From Pseudoips prasinana (taxonomy: Eukaryota; Arthropoda; Insecta; Lepidoptera; Nolidae), in the NCBI GenBank assembly GCA_951640165.1, contig OX621246.1, positions 8,767,001-8,831,000 of the forward strand: a stretch of 64,000 bases of DNA, given 5' to 3'. Positions within the stretch are counted from its first letter, which is position 1; every line of letters begins with the position of its first letter. The position numbers and the translations under genes are program-made. The notes beneath the pieces were generated by a model that saw only the letters and a list, made by a program, of their open reading frames with translations, ran no database searches and was not told the DNA's origin. Below, one piece after another: positions 51,601-55,457 of this stretch.

Positions 51601-52684
51601 TAACACACACCAATTAACAATAATTGTCATCTGATCCCAAACTAGGCAGAGCCTGTACTATGGCAAGCAGACGACTGATAAACAAACTATATATATTTCT
51701 AAATAAATACATATTGTAGAAACAGAAAAAATAATCTTGCTCATCACACAAAGATTTGCCCTAGGTGGGGAACGAACCCACAACTTCTGGCTAAGCAGTT
51801 AGGGTCACTAACTACCAACAGATAGACCAGTCAAATAGATACTTGGACAACTTAGCCGTAGGCAGTTGTTTACTTGTAGACTGTATTTTTAGTTTTGAAA
51901 TTTTACAATTGCATGTATCTTATTTTAGTGCACAACACAGCTATACCTTCTAACACCTCAGGAAAAAGGCCGCCCCTCACGCAATGCCCTACGTGCTCTC
52001 TGAAGTACGGGGATAAACCACCTTTTTATAACTGGGTGTAACACTGCCAAATTTCTGATTGCTATTAAGAATATTCCGCTCCAGTAAATTGTATGCCCCA
52101 TTCCGGGATTCGAATACAGGATTTTATTAACTGCGGTGGGATTCCCCACCGCTCGACATGCTATTTAAAATTGTAATTCATGCTATTTAAAAGAGATTCT
52201 GCACATCACACATTTCGTTAATTAAATATTGACAATGACATAAGACGTAGATATGTGCTGAATAGAAAGTACTATATTTAGTTATATACTTTATACACTT
52301 CATTGTAAAAAGACGGAACTAGTTAAGTAAGTACCATGTAGTACACTCACGTGCTAAAAATCCAAATAACGATGCCGTTGCCTGTAAGCGAGGTGACCAT
52401 CAGCATCGTGTAGACGAGGGCTAAGCAGTAATGCCAGTACTTGCTGACGGCCGGAAAGTTCTTCCAGTGCTCGTGAACAAAGTCTTCGTGTTCTTCAGGA
52501 ATGTTCCAGCCAAGCATGTGGTCCACGACTTCCTTTGCCACCCTATGAAATAATTTAACAAATTTATACTCTTATAAAAGTATCTTCTTTACGAAAACTT
52601 AAACCAACTACGTTACCTAGCGGTATCAGACTTAATTAGTGCAAATATGTTCATAGCGAATACGAATTTCAATAGTAAAGCCAT
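13295..52684 (-). CDS. Blue-sensitive visual opsin, complete gene in eight coding exons
   Basis: G-protein-coupled photoreceptor that binds 11-cis-retinal and couples to Gq in rhabdomeric photoreceptor membranes (family knowledge). Joined exons give 386 residues, the usual insect opsin size. Seen: TM1 about 61-85; TM2 about 96-120 with NLA, Asp106 and Glu112; Cys132; DRY 156-158 followed by Lys159; FVPEG around 200-204 with Glu203 (bovine 181) and Cys209; the third-loop motif [10 protein letters not shown] near 260-269; Lys330, the retinal Schiff base; DPWVY 336-340; a Ser/Thr-rich tail ending VDA. UV opsins have Lys in TM2 where this has Glu112 and begin the loop after DRY differently, so a blue class call fits best. 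All introns are GT-AG and phases match throughout. A UV or long-wavelength opsin is less likely. Intron lengths, and no in-frame stop in any exon, argue for a functional gene, not a retrocopy. Confidence 0.95.
13413..14105 (-). other. Opsin intron 7 (693 nt)
   Basis: GT-AG. Contains an antisense SINE-A copy (13626-13821). The minus-strand open frame 13614-13952 is a shadow of that SINE. Confidence 0.9.
13626..13821 (+). mobile_element. SINE-A copy, full length, in opsin intron 7
   Basis: Head GTGTGGCGCAGCGGCTAAGA (A-box), CGCGGGTTTGAGTCCCGCGC (B-box), a self-complementary ACTATTTGTGTGACCCATAAATAGTTGT segment (written here in two parts ACTATTTGTG and CATAAATAGTTGT), then TTATATGTTTGTAAAGTACT and a 3' end AGTGCAGGCGTTG. 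It is antisense to the opsin. Confidence 0.85.
14106..14207 (-). CDS. Opsin exon 7: TM7 with retinal lysine
   Basis: Residues 315-347 with split codons either side. Acceptor CTCTTTTCAG, donor TACAG|GTCAGT. Reads [20 protein letters not shown], then [13 protein letters not shown]. Lys330 forms the retinal Schiff base; DPWVY is the insect form of NPxxY. At 102 nt it is below usual open-frame cut-offs. The phase requirement from exons 6 and 8 is met exactly. Confidence 0.95.
14208..15274 (-). other. Opsin intron 6 (1,067 nt)
   Basis: GT-AG. Contains one MITE (14505-14638); the rest is AT-rich with no coding signal. Confidence 0.9.
14505..14638. mobile_element. TA-flanked MITE, copy 3, in opsin intron 6
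   Basis: Inverted orientation relative to copy 1: begins AGACGGCAGCACATCAAGCT and ends GATGTGCTGGCGTCTG followed by TA. The terminal arms are nearly complementary. Confidence 0.85.
15275..15468 (-). CDS. Opsin exon 6: third intracellular loop and TM6
   Basis: Residues 250-313 plus two bases. Acceptor TTTGTGGTCAG, donor AG|GTAAGT. Contains [20 protein letters not shown], the conserved insect opsin G-protein loop, then [20 protein letters not shown], the TM6 with the WTPYAF turn at 300-305, and GAFGD. It is separated from exon 5 by 18.7 kb. Confidence 0.97.
15884..15942. repeat. Perfect 19-bp inverted repeat
   Basis: CAGTATTTTGTATTGAATT (15884-15902) and its exact complement (15924-15942) with a 21-base spacer, 416 bases into the 3' end of intron 5 as transcribed. 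Confidence 0.85.
16238..16260. repeat. TTTC microsatellite
   Basis: Short TTCTTTCTTTCTTTCTT run just before the LINE tail at 16315. Confidence 0.6.
16315..16432 (+). mobile_element. LINE 3' tail fragment
   Basis: GTGAGAGTCGCTGGAAGCGG, CGCAATTGTGGAGATCTTTG and GGCCAATATGATGATGATGA. Minus-strand frames at 16274-16533 are shadows of it. Confidence 0.6.
16972..17092 (-). mobile_element. SINE-A copy, head half
   Basis: Reverse complement of the tRNA-like head: CTACGCCATGAGT at its 5' end, B-box GCGGGAATCGAACTCGGGAC (as written on plus), and AACTATTTATGGGTCACACA. The 3' part is missing. Confidence 0.75.
17514..17640 (+). mobile_element. Degenerate SINE-B head
   Basis: TGTTGGCAAATCCTTGCTTT, GGAGGTTCGATTCCCACCAC and CAGATATTT match the SINE-B head; the body has decayed. 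Confidence 0.55.
18148..18290 (+). mobile_element. LINE C-terminal fragment with GAT tail
   Basis: Reads [20 protein letters not shown] then [20 protein letters not shown] and stop, followed by TATGATGATGATGATGA. This is the best preserved copy of this terminal peptide in the window. Compared with 24392-24548 it lacks AGNRWMRIA, a small internal deletion. Confidence 0.75.
19762..19886. mobile_element. Second MITE, TA-flanked
   Basis: GTACACACGGCTACACAT (19762-19779) is mirrored by ATGTAGCCGTGTGTAC (19871-19886). If TA is the duplicated target, the element runs from CACACGGCTACA to TGTAGCCGTGTG. Only one copy was seen. The open frame 19879-20157 overlapping its edge has no motif. Confidence 0.65.
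21184..21343 (-). mobile_element. SINE-A copy lacking the tRNA head
   Basis: CTGTGTCGCGGGGTACTTTA, ACATATAATAGACGGACACA and AACTATTTATGGGTCACTCA, ending in a decayed B-box region. The 5' head is lost. Confidence 0.75.
21556..21684 (+). mobile_element. SINE-C copy, 3' half
   Basis: TATCTATCTATATAAGTATA, GCCTGGTACCCATAGTACAA, TTGGGGCTGGGATGATCTGT and ATTATTATTATTATA. No head. Confidence 0.7.
21733..21855 (+). mobile_element. SINE-A copy, head half
   Basis: GTATGGTGCAGTGGTTAAGA, B-box CATCAAGTCCCGCGCC, ACAATTTGTGTGACCCACAA. It lies 50 bases after a SINE-C tail, so the two insertions cluster. Confidence 0.7.
21940..22075 (+). repeat. Dispersed repeat E, degraded copy
   Basis: GGCACGTTAGGCGCAAATGC, AAATTAAACCACTTT and ACCTCACCGATCACTGACGG match the better copies at 40676, 42672, 57131 and 60946. 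Confidence 0.55.
24392..24548 (-). mobile_element. LINE C-terminal fragment with in-frame stop
   Basis: Minus strand reads [39 protein letters not shown], stop, WTSFG, stop, then a GATGATGATGA tail. The premature stop in the final peptide shows a dead copy. Confidence 0.75.
24585..24644. repeat. TA microsatellite (about 30 units)
   Basis: Sixty bases of almost pure TA repeat, placed where a SINE-B TATATAAGTATG segment normally lies (24650-24772 continues the SINE), so it probably expanded from the SINE body. Confidence 0.9.
24650..24772 (-). mobile_element. SINE-B copy, head half
   Basis: ACACCCAGACTCAGGGCAAA, GAATTGAACCCACGTTCTGC and CACGCCAACGGGCCCGTCA on plus. The 3' half is replaced by the TA repeat. 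Confidence 0.75.
25374..25622 (-). mobile_element. SINE-B copy
   Basis: ACTATCCTGGGACGTTATTT at the 3' end, GAATCGGACCCACGATCTGC for the B-box region, AACCACGCCAACAGGCCCCT at the head. The open frame 25266-25487 overlaps it and is a shadow. Confidence 0.8.
26371..26610 (-). mobile_element. Helitron-like element, family 3
   Basis: On minus it starts TCTATATATATAAAAATCAA after an A and ends GCCGCTAG before a T. These are the expected A|TC...CTRR|T Helitron limits. About 240 bp with no helicase, so non-autonomous. Frame 26445-26681 has no recognisable domain. Confidence 0.55.
26700..26878 (+). pseudogene. Possible LINE remnant
   Basis: Contains [20 protein letters not shown] in one frame; a similar nucleotide stretch (AGCTCTTAGATTGGATAG) occurs near 22933. 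Too decayed to assign. Confidence 0.3.
26881..27024. mobile_element. TA-flanked MITE, copy 4
   Basis: Left end is intact (CAGACGCCAGCACATCC); the right end has diverged (GTACAATGTGTATGATGGCT) but still ends TCTG then TA. Confidence 0.75.
27480..27900 (-). mobile_element. LINE 3' end with reverse-transcriptase C-terminal remnant
   Basis: Minus strand decodes as [40 protein letters not shown] and [15 protein letters not shown], stop at 27679. This is the common C-terminal end of lepidopteran CR1/jockey-like LINEs. The 3' end is a (TTTGAC)-type repeat, seen on plus as GTCAAAGTCAAAGTCAAAG. Confidence 0.7.
27929..28190 (-). mobile_element. LINE/SINE-like repeat, related to 1003-1262
   Basis: CAGACAAGAGACGTCCACCG, a GGGATATACCATAACAACCA stretch, GCAGACGGGTTGGTGATCGC and TACTCAGAGCGACGCTGCTA. 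Includes a small palindrome, ATTAATGAACA with TGTTCATTAAT (27974-28023 region). Confidence 0.6.
29430..29640 (+). mobile_element. SINE-C copy, decayed
   Basis: AATGGCCTAGTGGTTGGCGA (A-box), GCGGGTTCGATCACCACCC (B-box), GTGATGAGTACGAATATTTG and GTCTGGTTGTCATAGGCTCT. Confidence 0.65.
30212..30545 (-). mobile_element. Helitron-like element, family 2, rearranged
   Basis: CTAGCTATGCCCCGCGGTTT at 30212 and CATTTATAACATTAGTAGGA ending 30317 (A|TCC...CTAG|T on minus) give a short complete unit. At 30415-30545 a second piece of the family's interior occurs (GTAGCCTATGTGTTATTCTG, ATTTCATTAAAATCCATTCT). The family's full interior is seen at 59371-59970. Confidence 0.55.
31002..31137. mobile_element. 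TA-flanked MITE, copy 5
   Basis: CAGAAGCCAGCACATCAAGC at the left, GATGTGCTGGCGTCTG at the right, TA on both sides. The orientation is opposite to copy 1. Confidence 0.85.
31659..31972 (+). mobile_element. Helitron-like element, family 1, copy a
   Basis: Starts TCTATAATAAAATCGTAGGA after A and ends AACCGCGGGGCGCAGCTAG before T. Interior includes GGGCCTGATCTACAATAGAT, GTATGTCCGGGCTAAACTCA and AACATATAGGTTACATATAA. 314 bp, no coding capacity. Confidence 0.75.
32378..32666 (+). mobile_element. Helitron-like element, family 1, copy b
   Basis: Starts TCTATAGGTACATATAATTA after A and ends GGGCACAGCTAG before T. Same orientation as copy a, 405 bases downstream; 289 bp with a small internal deletion (part of the CTGTTTG run and GTCCGGGCT are missing). 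Confidence 0.75.
33137..33266. mobile_element. TA-flanked MITE, copy 6
   Basis: CAGATGCCAGCACATCAAGC to GATGTGCTGGTGTCTG, TA flanks, some interior decay. Confidence 0.8.
33460..33740 (-). mobile_element. SINE-D copy
   Basis: TCGAATTTCAGCCATGGCGG marks the 3' end, GACCGGAAAGAGGTCAGTTT the body and CAGGGGTTTGAACCCAGGAC the B-box of the tRNA-like head. Confidence 0.6.
33860..34115 (-). mobile_element. LINE/SINE-like repeat next to opsin exon 5 donor
   Basis: CGCATGCCACCCGCAATAAA, GTATGTCGGTCTCGCACTGA and CGGGTATGCTGCTTCGGTGC match 1110-1255. Its edge is about 20 bases from the exon 5 splice donor at 34136. The open frames at 33656-34268 on both strands are repeat or antisense-exon shadows. Confidence 0.6.
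34137..34276 (-). CDS. Opsin exon 5: extracellular loop 2 and TM5
   Basis: Residues 204-249 plus two bases completing Glu203. Acceptor TTTGTTCCAG; donor GGGGCT|GTAAGT, phase 0. Reads [16 protein letters not shown] (Cys209 pairs with Cys132; Glu203 is the bovine-181 counterion) and TM5 around 222-243 ([20 protein letters not shown]). A repeat block (33860-34115) begins about 20 bases into the following intron. The exon was too short to stand out as an open frame and was found by motif. Confidence 0.96.
35852..35958 (+). mobile_element. Helitron-like fragment, family 2
   Basis: GTTTGTTACTCTGTCACGCC, AACTACTTTAACGCGGGTGA and GGGGCATAGCTTG then T. The terminal CTTG departs from CTAG. Confidence 0.5.
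36187..36320. mobile_element. TA-flanked MITE, copy 7
   Basis: CAGACGCCAACATATCCAGC to GATGTGGTGGCGTCTG, TA on both sides. Confidence 0.85.
37417..37660 (-). mobile_element. SINE-B copy
   Basis: ATATCCTGGGACATTATTTA at the 3' end; GGGTGGGAATCGAACCAACG and CCAACCAGGCCAAAAGGCCC at the head. Confidence 0.8.
38903..39033 (-). CDS. Opsin exon 4: second intracellular loop and TM4
   Basis: Residues 160-202. Acceptor TTATTTACAG, donor CCTG|GTAAGT. Begins [14 protein letters not shown], continues with an aromatic TM4 ([13 protein letters not shown]) and ends at FVP of the conserved extracellular FVPEG. The PLDGR-type loop followed by WFWALPF resembles insect blue opsins more than UV opsins. Confidence 0.97.
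39147..39400 (-). mobile_element. SINE-B copy
   Basis: TCCTGGGATATTATTCACAC at the 3' end, GTAGGAATCGAACCCACGAC for the B-box. The body has a small internal duplication of a TTTACACTCAGAC phrase (39280-39296). Confidence 0.8.
39608..39742. mobile_element. TA-flanked MITE, copy 8
   Basis: CAGACGCCAGGACATTCAGC to GATGTGCTGGCGTCTA, TA flanks. Confidence 0.85.
40429..40637 (-). mobile_element. SINE-A copy ending head-to-head with a second head
   Basis: A minus-oriented SINE-A (40429-40613) shows CCCGCACTAGGGCATCTAAT, CTCGAACCCGCGACATGAAG and GGCGACTGTATTAG. It is followed directly by TGTGTCGCAGCGGCTAAGAC (40614-40633), which is a SINE-A head in the plus direction. Confidence 0.75.
40676..40905 (+). 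repeat. Dispersed repeat E
   Basis: TATGGGCATTGGTCAGAGTT, AAGCCACCTATTAGGCCTCC, ACGACTGTTGCCTAATGGCT and AACCTCGCCAATCACTTACG. Ends near GAGCATGAGCG. Probably an old SINE; the family is unnamed here. Confidence 0.6.
41041..41256 (-). CDS. Opsin exon 3: TM2, TM3 and DRY motif
   Basis: Residues 88-158 plus split codons on both sides. Acceptor is TTGTTGCAG and donor is AA|GTAAGA. It contains [16 protein letters not shown], then Asp106 in TM2, Glu112 (Lys in UV opsins), Cys132 of the conserved disulfide, [10 protein letters not shown] in TM3, and DRY at 156-158, the G-protein contact motif. The joining codon with exon 4 is AA|A, Lys159. Confidence 0.97.
41888..41978. repeat. Long near-perfect hairpin
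   Basis: Arms 41888-41930 and 41936-41978 (43 bases each) differ at about three positions around a 5-base loop TGTCC. It starts TTTCGTAATTATACCTAAGT and ends with the complement. It could be a MITE or a small-RNA precursor. Confidence 0.85.
42672..42850 (+). repeat. Dispersed repeat E, decayed
   Basis: TCGTATGGGCAGTGGTTGCC, CGACTGCAACCGGGACCAAC and GAAATTAAACCACTTTGGTG. Confidence 0.55.
42893..43616. repeat. Direct duplication of about 210 bp
   Basis: CCTCTGGTAGATAT begins both copies (42903 and 43400 regions); shared phrases include GGTCGACTATACTCTGAT and AAACATTGACAAATATAATTC (first 20 bases the same), CCACCTTGAAGTTCATTTGA and AAAATCAGTA. The second copy follows a LINE/SINE-like block at 43263-43402. 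Confidence 0.7.
43263..43402 (-). mobile_element. LINE/SINE-like repeat
   Basis: AAGAAGTCCACTGCTGAACA, TTGGGGGATATACTATAATC, GGCAGACGGGTTGGCGATCG and GTCATAGTACTCAGGAAGAA. Related to 1003-1262. Open frames 43110-43413 on both strands are shadows. Confidence 0.6.
44721..45310 (-). mobile_element. SINE-B split by a Helitron
   Basis: 3' half at 44727-44850 (ATCCTCGGACATTATTCACA, TGTACTATGGAAACCAGATA), head half at 45171-45310 (TTACACCCAGACTCAGGAAT, AACCACGCCAACCGGTCC). Joined at ATAGATAA and TTACACCC they read as an uninterrupted SINE-B. Confidence 0.85.
44851..45170 (-). mobile_element. Helitron-like element, family 1, nested in a SINE-B
   Basis: On minus it starts TCTATACATAGGTATAATAA after A and ends GGGGCACAGCTAG before T; 320 bp. 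Interior matches 31659-31972. Target AA/TT site is restored by removing it. Open frame 44889-45089 is a shadow. Confidence 0.85.
46890..47075 (-). mobile_element. SINE-A copy, nearly full length
   Basis: CTGTGTCGCGGGGTACTTTA, AACTATTTATGGGTCACACA, GGACTGGAACCCGCGACACG and GACTGTCTTAGCCGCTGCAC. Good copy for family consensus. Confidence 0.85.
47462..47665 (-). mobile_element. Possible LINE C-terminal fragment
   Basis: Reads [37 protein letters not shown] and stop. The pattern ALDRDxWRxLHR before a stop is common at the end of insect LINE polyproteins. Only the last part looks authentic. Confidence 0.4.
48001..48299 (+). repeat. Dispersed repeat F
   Basis: ACGGCTTAGTGCGAGTCGGA, GTTTGTTGTATGGGAGCCCC, GACAGACAGACAGACAGCGA and GGTAGGGAACCCTAAAAA. 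Same as 57915-58197 and, in reverse and longer, 55458-56052. No reading frame. Confidence 0.75.
48707..48742. repeat. Perfect 16-bp inverted repeat
   Basis: AAAATGTAAATAAATG and its complement around a TTTA loop. Confidence 0.8.
49455..49565 (+). mobile_element. SINE-D head fragment
   Basis: GGTCCAGCGATAGCGTGTTC, AATGAGGCCCTAGGTTGAAA and CTGGTCAGGCCAAAATGG; ends in AATCTTATTATTATCC. Confidence 0.5.
49925..50035. repeat. Dispersed repeat H, copy 2
   Basis: CGGCTTGAGCCCATGCTCAC, GATGAAGCAGTGAAAGCTTT and TGTAAACGTCATGTTAAT, matching 11145-11275. Confidence 0.45.
50183..50440 (-). mobile_element. LINE/SINE-like repeat
   Basis: ATTCATCATCATCATGTCAG, GGATATGCCACAATCGCCAC and ATGATCATAGGAGTCAGAGA. 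Family of 1003-1262. Confidence 0.55.
50498..50720 (+). repeat. Dispersed element related to the 117-bp tandem unit
   Basis: CCCCCGAAGCAAAAAGGGGG, GTTTGATGTCTATGTCTGTC, TAGTAGCTCCCAAACGAATG and AGGCGGTTTATT. The order GTATGTCTGTCTGTGGC, TTACCAAATGAATG, ATGTGGTTTAT of the tandem unit is the same pattern. Confidence 0.5.
51335..51595 (-). mobile_element. SINE-B copy
   Basis: TGTACTATGGAAACCAGATA, GGTGGGAATCGAACCCACGA and CACGCCAACAGGCCCGTCA. Confidence 0.8.
51600..51835 (-). mobile_element. Decayed SINE-B copy
   Basis: ATCTGATCCCAAACTAGGCA, TGTACTATGGCAAGCAGACG and GGGGAACGAACCCACAACTT. It adjoins the previous copy directly, so two SINE-B insertions are in tandem. Confidence 0.65.
51960..52145 (-). 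mobile_element. SINE-D fragment
   Basis: CGTGCTCTCTGAAGTACGGG and GGGATTCGAATACAGGATTT resemble the SINE-D body and B-box. It lies about 200 bases from the exon 2 donor. Confidence 0.45.
52351..52542 (-). CDS. Opsin exon 2: N-terminal domain and TM1
   Basis: Residues 24-86 plus two bases. It starts after the acceptor TTTCATAG and ends AGC AC|GTGAGT. It holds the opsin N-terminal signature [11 protein letters not shown], the pre-TM1 stretch [10 protein letters not shown], and TM1 ending [13 protein letters not shown]. The GTG at its 5' end is an internal valine codon, not a start, because a splice acceptor lies immediately before it. Confidence 0.96.
52543..52616 (-). other. Opsin intron 1 (74 nt)
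   Basis: Very short AT-rich GT-AG intron (GTAACG to TTTCATAG). It is in sharp contrast to the multi-kilobase introns downstream. No inserted element is visible. It exists only if exon 1 is correct. Confidence 0.6.
52617..52684 (-). CDS. Opsin exon 1 (inferred start exon)
   Basis: Codes residues 1-22 plus two bases of codon 23. The ATG sits in TCAAGATGG, a good insect start context. The peptide is hydrophobic ([20 protein letters not shown]) and looks like a signal peptide, with no N-glycosylation sequon. The donor is AG|GTAACG; the two leftover bases join the first G of exon 2 to make Arg23, exactly the phase exon 2 requires. It was chosen by position, phase and donor, not by recognised homology, so a more distant start exon remains possible. 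Confidence 0.65.
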
Positions 52685-53968
52685 CTTGAAAGGAATATTG
52701 GTTCTATCAGTCTTTTCTTTAAAGATATTGAACGAAAAACGGCTTATTTTCCACCAAGAAGGTATTCAATATTTAATTAAAGTAATTGAGGGCACTTTGA
52801 TTTTATAGAAAAAAGGACTTCTTAGAATAAATTAATTGCTGATAAAATTGGGCAAATAAATTGATACTAACATTTTAAGCGGATAAGCAACGGGGCCGAT
52901 GTCGTCCGTGAAATTCATCGCCATCTTGTGCGCTTTTGTTAACAAAATGGCTGATTTATGTTTTACTTTTAATTAACTGTTGTTTCATGGATGAAATTAA
53001 ATTTATTGTTCTTTTATTTATAAAACAAACGGATTTATGACGAAGTGAGTAGTCCGACATCGAGTCGCTTCTCACTTGTGGTTATCAGAAGGTTGCACGT
53101 AGTTTTATATCGTTCCAAAAAGTGCGTGCCCGTTAATACCTTAATTCAATAAAATTGTAAAGCTTCTTACGATTGGGTCAAGCGTGAAACACATCGCCGC
53201 CATCAGTTCTCAATCTGTTCACTCGTTCAGATTTTAAAACGATTGTTTTGTTCAATTGTGACAATTAGTGGAAATTAGCTTAGGGTATTATATGAAGACC
53301 AAATCTTCATATTATTAAAAATCAATTTATCGAAGTACTTGCTCTTATTTTTGTTTTATTTGATAAAGTTAATATTACGTTTAGTTCGAGTGGTGGTTGT
53401 TATGGCCCAGTTTTAGGCACCCGAAAAATAAAGAAAGCACCAAAAAATCTCTTTAGAAACGGGCCATGCCTATGTGCTTTCTGTCTTAGATTGTGGAGAG
53501 AACTTAAATAGTCTAAGGATTTCTGTACATGCCTTGGAGCGATTTACAAACTACAGCAAGTTACTTTTGGTACACCTGAGCCACGAAGCTTCGTACATAT
53601 TTACTTACCCAGGTGAGTGTCGGATCTGGAAAAAGATTTAGTGAATAGTTTTCGGATAGATGGGTACTCATTTAGTAAGTGTGTTAAATGACTTTTAGTT
53701 ACACCTATCTTTAGTTTGTTTTAGGGAGTTAACAATTTTTCTGCTTAGCCATAGCAAACATTCTACTAATAGCATACATTACATATTTTTTCCTCTTTTG
53801 AATGGGTGTTTATTAAAGAAAAACACAGAAATTATCGTCGTCTTTTATTCCCATATTTTACCTTGTCCTGTCACATTCTTCTATTTTAAAATACCTTTTT
53901 TATCCGTCATGTCAAGTTTGTTCTTGAGGCGGCCAACGTCATTTCAGTCTAAAAAGTCCGTAACAGTG
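52685..53968. other. Opsin upstream region, no other gene seen
   Basis: Contains the possible TATA box. A CAACGGGGCCGATGTCGTCC stretch (52888 region) and GCCATCTTGTGCGCTTTTGT (52920 region) are less AT-rich than their surroundings but give no coding frame. Frame 53798-53995 has no motif. Confidence 0.4.
52801..52807 (-). promoter_or_regulatory. Possible TATA box of the opsin
   Basis: TATAAAA on the minus strand, 117 bases upstream of the inferred ATG. A start site about 30 bases downstream would give a 5' leader near 90 nt. I looked just upstream for the palindromic TAAT-N3-ATTA (RCSI/P3 type) site of photoreceptor promoters and found only AT-rich partial matches around 52829-52840. The call depends on exon 1 being right. 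Confidence 0.3.
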
Positions 53969-54005
53969 TTATTTGACGTTACACAAGTGGTGTAACGTCA
54001 AATAA
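53969..54005. repeat. Perfect 16-bp palindrome with CRE half-sites
   Basis: TTATTTGACGTTACAC and its exact complement around AAGTG. Each arm carries TGACGT. Located about 1.2 kb upstream of the inferred opsin start. Confidence 0.8.
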
Positions 54006-54214
54006 TACTCCTTGAAAATTAGTTCTCAGTAATAGAATAAGAAAGTGAGAATTTATTCGTATAACTAACTAAATAGGTAGTCATAGCTGTAGCTCGATAG
54101 ATGATTAAGTCGTAAGTGGGTGTAATTTGGAAAACTAATTTGAAAAGTCATTACATTCAAGAGGACCGCCTAAAATATTCTTCTGGCACCTATGTTCCGA
54201 GCGGCAGGCATGTA

Positions 54215-54342
54215 CAGACTACAGCACATCCAGCTACCCCATTCTGTTAACTTTCTTTTATAGATTTTCTACGTTATCATATAAGCATAAGGTTCACTTT
54301 CAATTGGGGAAATTTGACAGATTGGGGTAGCTTGATGTAGGG
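54215..54342. mobile_element. TA-flanked MITE, copy 9, decayed
   Basis: CAGACTACAGCACATCCAGC left, AATTTGACAGATTGGGGTAG right; the last bases have diverged. Confidence 0.7.
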
Positions 54343-54825
54343 TAGCATTATACACAAGTAGATTTTCGAACGAAAGGTTGGATTCTTTTTTACTTTTTGT
54401 TATGGGAATGATCATTACTGATAATTGGATATAAATATATAGATATGCTTTATAATTCGATTCGTAAACAGATATACTCAAAGAAAACGATGTAATTAAC
54501 TGGATTAAATACGTAATACACCCACATAATGAATTCTCTAATATACATACATAAATAACTAACATTTATTCGAGATGGTACTTCATAGCAAAATCTTCAA
54601 GACACTTATTATTTGTAAAATAAAATCATAAATATAAATAAAAGGTTCAGTCAGTGTTGCCACGGGGTTAATAATGCCTTCTCGTTATGATGTTGTCTTT
54701 GAGCAAAGAAAAGGCCAACGCTCTGGACATGATCATCAATTTTATAATATTGTGAATTAGGATGCCACGACAAATATCATTATTATGGAGTGATCAAGTA
54801 TGAAGTATTATAATGATGCCCTTCT

Positions 54826-55160
54826 GGTTGTATTCTGACGTGGTGGCTAGAATGGAGACTAACCATCTGCGCTGTTGTGTTTGTGCACAAGTGGGTGCGC
54901 AAACACAGGAACACTTATTATTCCATCACTCTCATGATCCGGTGGGACGACTAGCGACACGAAATACATCAGCTACAGTACCGATGGCTTTACGTGCTCC
55001 GAGGCGCGTGGGTGTAATACCGCCTACACCCAAACTTCGGGCTGATACCGAGAAATTTTCTAAACAGAAAAATCCAAAAAATCACTTCTATTTGCCCGAT
55101 AAGAACCCATGACTTCATCATTTCCGGTTAACCATGCTACCGCTGAATTATCGACACAGT
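54826..55160 (-). mobile_element. SINE-D copy
   Basis: TGGCTAGAATGGAGACTAAC, TATTCCATCACTCTCATGAT, TTTACGTGCTCCGAGGCGCG and a degraded tRNA-like head near 55110-55155. Frames 54813-55387 are shadows. Confidence 0.6.
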
Positions 55161-55186
55161 CTACTGTAGTTGGATATAATAATAAT

Positions 55187-55318
55187 AATAATCTCTTCCT
55201 AGCTGAATTTCGGCCACGGCAGCCAGAGTCAATAGAGATTACCCAACTGCGCGGGACATATTCCCGCTCTCTGGCCTCTGGCCGCCGTGTCCGAAATTCC
55301 GCTAGGAAGAGATTATTA
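55187..55318. repeat. Inverted pair of SINE-D ends (fold-back)
   Basis: Arms 55187-55229 and 55276-55318, 43 bases each, both carrying the SINE-D terminal AATCTCTTCCTAGC and GAATTTCGG, with a 46-base GC-rich loop. Confidence 0.75.
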
Positions 55319-55384
55319 TGTTGTATAGGACCGACGGCTTTACGTGGGTATGTGAATAATGTCCCAGGATATTTCTTTTTGTTT

Positions 55385-55457
55385 TAAAAAGACAACGCCC
55401 GCACTAGGGAATCTAGTCCCTGTGTCGCGGGGTACTTTACAAACATATAATAGACGG
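55385..55457 (-). mobile_element. SINE-A 3' fragment
   Basis: CCCGCACTAGGGAATCTAGT, CTGTGTCGCGGGGTACTTTA and ATATAATAGACGGA, then stops abruptly where repeat F begins. Confidence 0.75.

Larger units (their letters stand above)
41257..52350 (-). other. Opsin intron 2 (11.1 kb)
   Basis: GT-AG. Holds the repeats listed between 41888 and 52145. Unassigned stretches over 300 bases: 41280-41880, 41980-42670, 43620-44035, 44060-44720, 45310-46885, 47080-47460, 48300-48700, 48745-49450 and 50720-51330. I see no exon or nested gene in them; frame 46366-46581 (plus) has no motif. Confidence 0.9.

Noticed and set aside
52347..52541. Treating the GTG-started frame as a separate small protein
   Set aside because: It is opsin exon 2; the GTG is an internal valine just after a splice acceptor and the frame runs into the intron.
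13295..52684. Calling the opsin a UV opsin
   Set aside because: The TM2 site has Glu where UV opsins have Lys, and the TM4, loop and C-terminal sequences follow the blue pattern.
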